Shown piece after piece: positions 7,827-15,505 of a DNA stretch of 15,505 nt; position 1 is the first letter of the stretch, and each line of letters starts with the position of its first letter. The stretch comes from JAFGKK01 sp049684495. GTDB lineage: Bacteria; Chloroflexota; Anaerolineae; Anaerolineales; RBG-16-64-43. The notes under the pieces are model-generated. The model had not been told where the DNA came from, did no database searches, and saw only the letters and a list, made by a program, of their open reading frames with translations. Both the position numbers and the translations under genes were made by a program. The DNA lies in NCBI GenBank assembly GCA_049684495.1, contig JBAVFZ010000433.1:1-15505 (forward strand), read 5' to 3'.

Positions 7827-8174
7827 ATGGAAAACACACGCACGTCAAATCCCGATCTCGGAACGATTGCATGGGGCGCCTTCTTTATCCTGTGGGGGAC
7901 AACGGAGATGTTCCACTCTCTGCCGGAAGGCATCGGCGCGGTCGGCATCGGCGTCATCCTGGTCGGCCTGAACCTGGCCCGGTTATGGAAAGGGCAGCCC
8001 GTCAGCGGATTTACGACCACGTTCGGCTTCCTGGCGCTCCTGCTGGGCGCCCTGCAGCTGGCGCGCCCGTTCCTGCACCTGTCGTTTGAACTTCCGATCT
8101 TCGCGACCCTGCTGATCGCGCTGGGGGTGATCCTGTTCGGCAGTGCCTTGCGAGGGAACCAGAATCATGAATAG
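7827..8174 (+). CDS. Small four-helix integral membrane protein
   Basis: A 115-aa inner-membrane protein with four predicted hydrophobic helices at about 11-29, 35-53, 62-82 and 87-107, joined by short loops (SLPEGIG, LWKGQPVSG, PFLHLS). No catalytic motif is visible and the family is not recognised. The start at 7827 is chosen because GGAGG (7818-7822) is 4 nt upstream and the N-terminus MENTRTSNP matches that of the preceding gene. A longer frame from 7710 would overlap that gene out of phase. The stop TAG overlaps the next start (ATGAATAG), so the next gene is probably translated by coupling and the two membrane proteins may form a complex. Confidence 0.82.
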   Translation: MENTRTSNPDLGTIAWGAFFILWGTTEMFHSLPEGIGAVGIGVILVGLNLARLWKGQPVSGFTTTFGFLALLLGALQLARPFLHLSFELPIFATLLIALGVILFGSALRGNQNHE

Positions 8175-8748
8175 AACACAGCAAGGGGATTGGCAGAAGG
8201 AGGGGCGCGTCCAACGCGCCCCTCTCACCCGTGGAATCGGATGGGGGCTAATCGGAGGACTGGTTGGCACGCTGGCGATGGACATCCTCCTCATGGGAGC
8301 ATTATCCTCGGTCCGCTATCCGGCGTTCCTGTGCTTTTCGATCGTCGGAGATACGGTATCGCGTTTTGTTTCATTGTTTGGCTTGCCGCTGGCGGGCGGG
8401 GTTTCCACGGGCGCGGTTGCGCACTATGCGATCGGTCCGATGGTGGGCATCCTATTCGGCGCGGCCGCGGTAATCCGTCCCGCTCTTCGCGAAGGCACGC
8501 TGAAAAAATACATGCTCGCGGCCGTCCTGTATGTGGAGATCCTGAGCCAGCCATTGCTCGCGACGACGCCCATTCTGTTGAGGATGACGCCGGCCGAGAC
8601 TCTGCTGTGGTTCGGCGGATCCTTCGCCATGCATCTGATTTTTGGAATCGTTCTTGGCGCCGTCACGGGGTACGGATTGCGGCGGGCGCTGCCCTTTGGG
8701 ATCCATCAAAAGCATGCGCGGCAGTTGATCCCGTTTATGTACTGGTAA
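8167..8748 (+). CDS. Integral membrane protein, five predicted helices
   Basis: A 193-aa membrane protein with a polar, basic N-terminus (1-22) and hydrophobic segments at about 23-46, 51-75, 84-104, 115-137 and 145-171, ending in a basic tail. Glycine-rich stretches such as GWGLIGGLVGTLAMDILLMG suggest close helix packing. The family is not recognised; the GLxxGTxAMD start is loosely like YagU/DUF1440-type proteins. The ATG at 8167 overlaps the previous stop by 8 nt. An upstream in-frame ATG at 8143 lies deeper in the previous gene and has no better ribosome-binding site. It is the last gene of the run and ends 29 bp before a terminator. Confidence 0.8.
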   Translation: MNRTQQGDWQKEGRVQRAPLTRGIGWGLIGGLVGTLAMDILLMGALSSVRYPAFLCFSIVGDTVSRFVSLFGLPLAGGVSTGAVAHYAIGPMVGILFGAAAVIRPALREGTLKKYMLAAVLYVEILSQPLLATTPILLRMTPAETLLWFGGSFAMHLIFGIVLGAVTGYGLRRALPFGIHQKHARQLIPFMYW

Positions 8749-8777
8749 TCACTTTGGGAATATGAGCGCCCGGAAAG

Positions 8778-8810
8778 AAGATACCCGGCGTTCATCACCG
8801 GGTATCTTTT
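8778..8810. terminator. Bidirectional terminator between convergent genes
   Basis: AAGATACCCGG (8778-8788) and CCGGGTATCTT (8798-8808) form a perfect 11-bp stem with a 9-nt loop, followed by TT on the plus strand. On the minus strand the stem is followed by the T-rich CTTTCC. It lies between the membrane protein ending at 8748 and the PAP2 gene whose stop is at 8821, so it can serve both. Confidence 0.82.
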
Positions 8811-8820
8811 CCATGAATCC

Positions 8821-9795
8821 TCAGCCAAAATGATTTACTTCAGCCAATCGCCAGCGCAGGAACACCCACGGCGCGAGGAAGATCAGCCACCACCCGGTCA
8901 ATCCGTAGCGCACATAGCGCAGGATCGGCCCGAGCGGCGGATCGATCCCATTCCATAAAAGCGCCAGGCCGCCGAGCAACATCAGCATTACCGACAGCCC
9001 CAGCAGGAACCTCAGGATCCGTTTTTCCAGGCTGCCTCCGGCCGCGAACGGCGCCCAGCGGTTTTTACAGGCCAAACCGATCCCCATCCCCAGGATCAAC
9101 CCCGCGAGGGAAATTACCGGATTCGGATCGCGCGGAATGATGATGTTGACCCGGGCGGCGTTTTCCGCCCAGACCGCCGGATCAGCCGTTCCCGCCAAAC
9201 GGCCCAGGATGACCGACTGCAATAATAAAACCGTGATGGAAGCGACGGCGGCGGCCAGGCATTGCGTCCAAAATCCCCCCCGCGCCAGAAACGGCCCAAG
9301 ATACCGGATCCCCGCATCGACGAGAAACCACACCAAAATCCCGATGAAGAATCCTGCCAACACGTCGCCGGGAAAATGCACGCCCAGGTAGATGCGTGAA
9401 ATGGAGACCCCGGCCGCGATCAGGATGCCGGTCCACAATCCCCATCCACGCCGAATTTTCCCACCCAGCCATGGCGCGGTCGACCAGGCATGCACGGTGT
9501 GGATGGACGGCATCCCATAGCCGGTCTCGCCCGCCAGCGGCTGGACCCGCGTATCAAGCCAATACGGGCGCGGCATATGGAACGCGAGCTTGAGGATTCC
9601 GCCCAGCGCGCCGCCGGCGATCAGAAGCAAACCCAAGCGCACCCCGGTCCGCGCATCGATACACCAATAAACCGTCAGGCCCAGGAGGAGCAGGAACTCC
9701 GGCGTCCCGAGGAAGGAAAGCGCGTACATCAGCGGCGTCAGAAAGCCGGCATTCGCCTGCAGCCACAGGACCAAATTAAGACCAAAAGTACTCAT
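8821..9795 (-). CDS. PAP2-superfamily membrane phosphatase with PSIH variant
   Basis: A 324-aa integral membrane protein of the type 2 phosphatidic acid phosphatase superfamily, expected to hydrolyse lipid or isoprenyl phosphates at the outer face of the membrane. The three active-site motifs are present: K69-LAFHMP-R76-P77, P96-S97-I98-H99 and S133-R134-IYLGV-H140-FPG-D144. Motif two normally reads PSGH; the glycine is isoleucine here while the catalytic histidines are kept. Several hydrophobic helices flank the motifs, and about 150 C-terminal residues add further helices. The start at 9795 has GAGGG 3 nt upstream. The longer frame to 9924 would read through the inverted repeat at 9818-9892 and is rejected. 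The substrate is not evident. The gene shares its 3' terminator with the convergent small-protein operon. Confidence 0.9.
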   Translation of the reverse strand: MSTFGLNLVLWLQANAGFLTPLMYALSFLGTPEFLLLLGLTVYWCIDARTGVRLGLLLIAGGALGGILKLAFHMPRPYWLDTRVQPLAGETGYGMPSIHTVHAWSTAPWLGGKIRRGWGLWTGILIAAGVSISRIYLGVHFPGDVLAGFFIGILVWFLVDAGIRYLGPFLARGGFWTQCLAAAVASITVLLLQSVILGRLAGTADPAVWAENAARVNIIIPRDPNPVISLAGLILGMGIGLACKNRWAPFAAGGSLEKRILRFLLGLSVMLMLLGGLALLWNGIDPPLGPILRYVRYGLTGWWLIFLAPWVFLRWRLAEVNHFG

Positions 9796-9817
9796 AATCC
9801 CTCGATCAAAGATCCTC

Positions 9818-9892
9818 AACGCAAAGGCGCTAAGACGCAAAGAAAGCGGATGGGTGAATGATGGCGCCCTTGCGTCTTGGCGCCTCTGCGTT
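9818..9892. repeat. Long inverted repeat with 25-bp arms between PAP2 and nifJ
   Basis: Arms at 9818-9842 and 9868-9892 are reverse complements over 25 positions with three mismatches, separated by a 25-bp spacer. The arms have an internal rhythm of short blocks (ACGCAAAGGCGC, AAGACGCAA). As RNA this would be a long hairpin on either strand. It lies in the divergent gap, 23 bp before the PAP2 start on one side and 36 bp before the nifJ -10 on the other. The style suggests a dispersed, multi-copy intergenic repeat. Confidence 0.7.
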
Positions 9893-9928
9893 AATCCCCT
9901 TTTCACCCGTGCCGAACCGTCCAAGGAT

Positions 9929-9934
9929 TATAAT
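9929..9934 (+). promoter_or_regulatory. -10 element of the nifJ promoter
   Basis: A perfect TATAAT lies inside the short palindrome ATTATAAT in the divergent gap. No good -35 is seen at the right distance, which may mean an activator is needed. Transcription would begin near 9941 and give a leader of about 100 nt that contains the competing hairpins at 9969-10028. Confidence 0.38.
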
Positions 9935-9968
9935 TGCCTTCAAATTAACATCCCCAGGGCTCCCGAGG

Positions 9969-10028
9969 ACTCCGTCTGCGGCGCATCAACTTCAGGCGGA
10001 GTTTTAGCGGAATCCTGCAGAAAACTCC
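9969..10028 (+). promoter_or_regulatory. nifJ leader with competing hairpins (attenuator candidate)
   Basis: ACTCCGTCTG (9969-9978) pairs with CAGGCGGAGT (9993-10002), ten pairs including one U-G, and runs straight into TTT, like a terminator. The overlapping GGAGTTTT (9998-10005) is also an exact reverse complement of AAAACTCC (10021-10028), just before the GGAGG ribosome-binding site (10030-10034). The two helices cannot form together because they share 9998-10002. This is the layout of a terminator/anti-terminator or a translation switch. No ligand-binding aptamer family is recognised. Confidence 0.5.
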
Positions 10029-10039
10029 CGGAGGAATAC

Positions 10040-13615
<3,576 letters not shown>

Positions 13616-13628
13616 CGAACCGAGCAGA

Positions 13629-13764
13629 GTCATCCCGAGGGCCGCGTAGCGGGCCGAGGGATCGGTTACTCCTTATCGGATGTACCTTGCGCGGACCGTG
13701 CGCAACCGATTCCTTCCCTCGCTTCGCTCGGGACAGGCGGGGTCTAAAGACCCCCCGGAATGAC
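13629..13764. repeat. MITE-like element, copy 1
   Basis: The element starts GTCATCCCGAGG and ends with an imperfect reverse complement (CCGGAATGAC). It carries inner blocks CCGAGGGATCGG near the left end and CCGATTCCTTCCCTCG followed by GCTTCGCTCGGG near the right. These inner blocks are inverted relative to each other, so the whole folds on itself. It contains no gene. Together with copy 2 it fills nearly all of the 312-bp gap between nifJ and the next gene; nothing else is visible there. Confidence 0.65.
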
Positions 13765-13773
13765 ATTCAAAGT

Positions 13774-13896
13774 ATGTCATCCCGAGCCCTGCAAATGCGA
13801 GGGATCGGCGACTCCTTGTCACCCGTCCCTATACGGCTTTCACGCTTAACCGATCCCTCGTCGCCCCGTTAAACCCGGGGCTCCTCGGGATGACAT
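13774..13896. repeat. MITE-like element, copy 2 with perfect 13-bp terminal repeats
   Basis: This copy is bounded by perfect 13-bp terminal inverted repeats, ATGTCATCCCGAG and CTCGGGATGACAT. Inside, GCGAGGGATCGGCGACTCCTTG parallels CCGAGGGATCGGTTACTCCTTA of copy 1, and CCGATCCCTCG lies inverted near the right end. It differs from copy 1 in its centre, so the two are related but not a recent duplication. It ends 18 bp before the ribosome-binding site of the next gene. Confidence 0.7.
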
Positions 13897-13927
13897 TCGC
13901 CGTCCCGCCCCTCGAAAGGAGAACCGC

Positions 13928-14935
13928 ATGACCGACCTTTCCACAACCTACCTCGGTTTGAAACTGAAGAACCCGCTCGTTGCTTCAGCCTCGCCCTTCA
14001 CCAAGAGACTCGATACCATTCGCCAAATGGAAGACGCGGGACTGGGAGCGATTGTGATGCATTCGCTTTTCGAGGAACAGATCACTTTCGAGAGCAACGA
14101 GCTGGACCACTTCCTGAACTACGGGACGGAATCCTTCGCGGAAGCGCTTACCTATTTCCCGGATCTGGAAAAATACAACATCGGCCCCGAGCCCTACCTT
14201 GAATTGATCCGGAAAGCGCGGGCGGCGGTGCAGGTCCCCCTCATTGCTTCGCTGAATGGAATATCCAGCGGCGGGTGGGTGGATTACGCGCGCCGGATCG
14301 AACAGGCGGGCGCTTCCGCGCTCGAATTGAATCTCTATTACCTGCCAACCGATCCGAACCTGAGCGGCGCCGAACTGGAGGAAGAATACCTGCGCCTGGT
14401 GCGGGATGTGCGCGCCAAGATTAAGATTCCGCTCGCCGTCAAGCTCAGCCCGTCCTTCACCGCCATCCCGCAGATCGCCAAGCGGATGGCCGACGCCGGA
14501 GTGAACGGCCTGGTGCTCTTCAACCGGTTCTACCAGCCGGACCTCGATCTGGAGAAGCTGGAAGTGGTGCCGCGCCTCGCGCTGAGCACGTCGGCCGACC
14601 TGCTTCTGCCGTTACGCTGGATCGCCATCCTTTTCGGGCGCGTGAAGGCGGATTTCGCCCTGACCGGCGGCGTGCACACCGGGCAGGATCTGGTCAAGGC
14701 GGTCATGGCCGGCGCGAACGTCGCCATGACCACTTCCGCGCTCGTCCGCAACGGGCTGGCGCACGCGCAGGCAATACTAAAAGAGGCCGAAGCGTGGATG
14801 GTCGACCACGAATACGCGTCGGTCCGTCAGATGCAGGGCAGCATGAGCCAGAAATCGGCGGCTGAACCGGCTGCGTTCGAACGCGCCAACTACATGAAGG
14901 CGCTGCAATCGTACGACGACCGCATGCCGCGGTAG
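13928..14935 (+). CDS. Dihydroorotate dehydrogenase-like protein next to nifJ
   Basis: A 335-aa TIM-barrel protein of the FMN-binding dihydroorotate dehydrogenase superfamily, probably cytoplasmic. Family marks are LGLKLKNPLVASASPFT (about 9-25), IASLNGISSGGWVDYARRIEQAGA, VKLSPSFT (VK as FMN contact), GLVLFNRF and ALTGGVHTGQDLVKAVMAGANVAMTTSALV (phosphate-binding end). The loop that in class 1 enzymes reads NLSCPN with the catalytic Cys is NLYYLP here (135-140), with no Cys or Ser in the same place. It is therefore unlikely to make orotate. AAAGGAG (13915-13921) lies 6 nt before the ATG. Similar genes are recalled beside nifJ in other bacteria, which suggests a redox role linked to pyruvate oxidation, but the substrate is unknown. 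Confidence 0.88.
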   Translation: MTDLSTTYLGLKLKNPLVASASPFTKRLDTIRQMEDAGLGAIVMHSLFEEQITFESNELDHFLNYGTESFAEALTYFPDLEKYNIGPEPYLELIRKARAAVQVPLIASLNGISSGGWVDYARRIEQAGASALELNLYYLPTDPNLSGAELEEEYLRLVRDVRAKIKIPLAVKLSPSFTAIPQIAKRMADAGVNGLVLFNRFYQPDLDLEKLEVVPRLALSTSADLLLPLRWIAILFGRVKADFALTGGVHTGQDLVKAVMAGANVAMTTSALVRNGLAHAQAILKEAEAWMVDHEYASVRQMQGSMSQKSAAEPAAFERANYMKALQSYDDRMPR

Positions 14936-14940
14936 ACACC

Positions 14941-14974
14941 AGACCGGGGCGGTCTTGTAGACCACATCGGTCTA
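14941..14974 (+). promoter_or_regulatory. Four-segment AGACC/GGTCT array with alternative hairpins
   Basis: Four short complementary segments follow one another: AGACCG (14941-14946), CGGTCT (14950-14955), TAGACC (14958-14963) and GGTCTA (14969-14974). Segments 1-2, 2-3, 3-4 and 1-4 can all pair (5-6 bp each), so alternative structures exclude each other. It lies 6 bp after the upstream stop and 44 bp before the lipoprotein ATG. It may be a simple transcript-end hairpin or a switch; no long T tract follows. Confidence 0.4.
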
Positions 14975-15017
14975 TCGAAGCGAGTCATAGCGATTAACCC
15001 GGAAAAGGAGAATCCTA

Positions 15018-15505
15018 ATGCCTGCCTCCCCCGTGTGGACAAGACGATTATCTGTCGCGCCGATCCTTACCTTTCTTTTTCTTTTCTCGGTCGCATGCGG
15101 CATAAGCGGATCGCCGCAAGCAAGCCCGACTCCGACCGCCACGCGCAACCCGACCTCCACCTCCACCCCGACGGCCATACCCACTTTTACGCCCATCCCC
15201 AATCCGGAAGGACTGCTTACGAGCGATCAGCGATCCGGCTACACGGTCATCCTGCGTTCCAGCGACGACGCGGTCCATGAACGCCTATATGCGATCTCGG
15301 GATATTTACAAGATCGCGGCTATGTGACGGATATCGACTCCTATCAAAGCGACATCGGGGATATGGACATCATCCTTTACGGAGCGCCTTCCTGCAACGA
15401 TGCCATCGATGATTTGACCGTAATCCTCGAAGGCAGATTGGATATCACGGGGCTGGAAAGATCGCGGTTCATTCCCGAGGACGCGATGTACGACTGGAAA
15501 TATAT
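15018..15505 (+). CDS. Lipoprotein with Thr/Pro-rich linker, partial (runs off right edge)
   Basis: 162 codons are visible; the 3' end is outside the window. The N-terminus MPASPVWTRRLSVAPILTF is followed by a hydrophobic run and SVA-C27, which fits a lipoprotein signal peptide, though with Ser instead of Leu or Val at -3. Residues about 30-63 form a linker rich in Pro, Thr and Ser. A folded domain begins at about 74 (GYTVILRSSDDAVHERLYAI, then GYLQDRGYVTDIDSY and MDIILYGAPSCNDAIDDLTVILEG). This alternating strand-helix pattern resembles the LytR C-terminal (LytR_C) fold, but that is a weak inference. The protein should be anchored outside the cytoplasmic membrane. AAAAGGAG (15003-15010) lies 7 nt before the ATG. 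Confidence 0.8.
   Translation, partial: MPASPVWTRRLSVAPILTFLFLFSVACGISGSPQASPTPTATRNPTSTSTPTAIPTFTPIPNPEGLLTSDQRSGYTVILRSSDDAVHERLYAISGYLQDRGYVTDIDSYQSDIGDMDIILYGAPSCNDAIDDLTVILEGRLDITGLERSRFIPEDAMYDWKY

Noticed and set aside
9927..9934. A divergent minus-strand promoter for PAP2 using the palindrome ATTATAAT
   Set aside because: A minus-strand TATAAT is present, but no -35 lies at a suitable distance and the leader would contain the whole inverted repeat.
9854..10039. A 62-residue extension of nifJ to 9854
   Set aside because: It starts inside the 25-bp inverted repeat and reads through the promoter and leader hairpins. The known N-terminus begins at MSRPIVTIDG.
13616..13927. A CRISPR array in the repeat-rich gap after nifJ
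   Set aside because: There are only two related units, each with inverted terminal repeats and unequal length, and no regular spacers.

Overview
The window looks like chromosomal DNA of an anaerobic or facultatively anaerobic, GC-rich bacterium, most likely Chloroflexota of the Anaerolineae type. This is an inference from gene content. It rests on a single-chain pyruvate:ferredoxin oxidoreductase paired with a dihydroorotate-dehydrogenase-like protein, a large MalT-type LuxR regulator, a short bacterial inositol-phosphate synthase, a lipoprotein with a Thr/Pro linker, and dispersed intergenic inverted repeats. No rRNA, tRNA, CRISPR array, transposase or phage gene is visible.

Layout. 1-265 is intergenic and holds one hairpin and one long imperfect inverted repeat. 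266-1561 (minus) is a soluble GAF-domain histidine kinase with no response regulator in view. It diverges from ino1 (1747-2829), which is followed without a gap by a DUF6504-like gene (2830-3204). degV (3361-4230) has its own promoter-like -10 and is followed by the MalT-like regulator (GTG start, 4316-7057), which ends at a strong terminator (7081-7115). A four-gene run of small proteins (7246-8748) follows: a 90-aa soluble protein, a 76-aa Cys/His/Trp protein, and two membrane proteins joined by an 8-nt overlap. It ends at a terminator (8778-8810) shared with the convergent PAP2-family phosphatase (8821-9795, minus). A 244-bp divergent gap with a 25-bp inverted repeat and a structured leader precedes nifJ (10040-13615). 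Two tandem MITE-like elements separate nifJ from the dihydroorotate-dehydrogenase-like gene (13928-14935). A lipoprotein gene starting at 15018 runs off the right edge.

How the genes may work together. nifJ oxidises pyruvate to acetyl-CoA and reduces ferredoxin or flavodoxin. The flavoprotein-like gene downstream probably serves linked redox chemistry, because it lacks the catalytic base of a true dihydroorotate dehydrogenase. ino1 (inositol head groups), DegV (fatty-acid binding) and PAP2 (lipid-phosphate hydrolysis) point to lipid metabolism, though not as one operon. The sequence shows several RNA-level control candidates: a 12-bp helix that buries the Shine-Dalgarno of the MalT-like gene, competing hairpins in the nifJ leader, and a four-segment AGACC/GGTCT array before the lipoprotein. 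The least understood block is the small-protein operon at 7246-8748, where two unrelated proteins begin with the same MENTRT-x-NP sequence.
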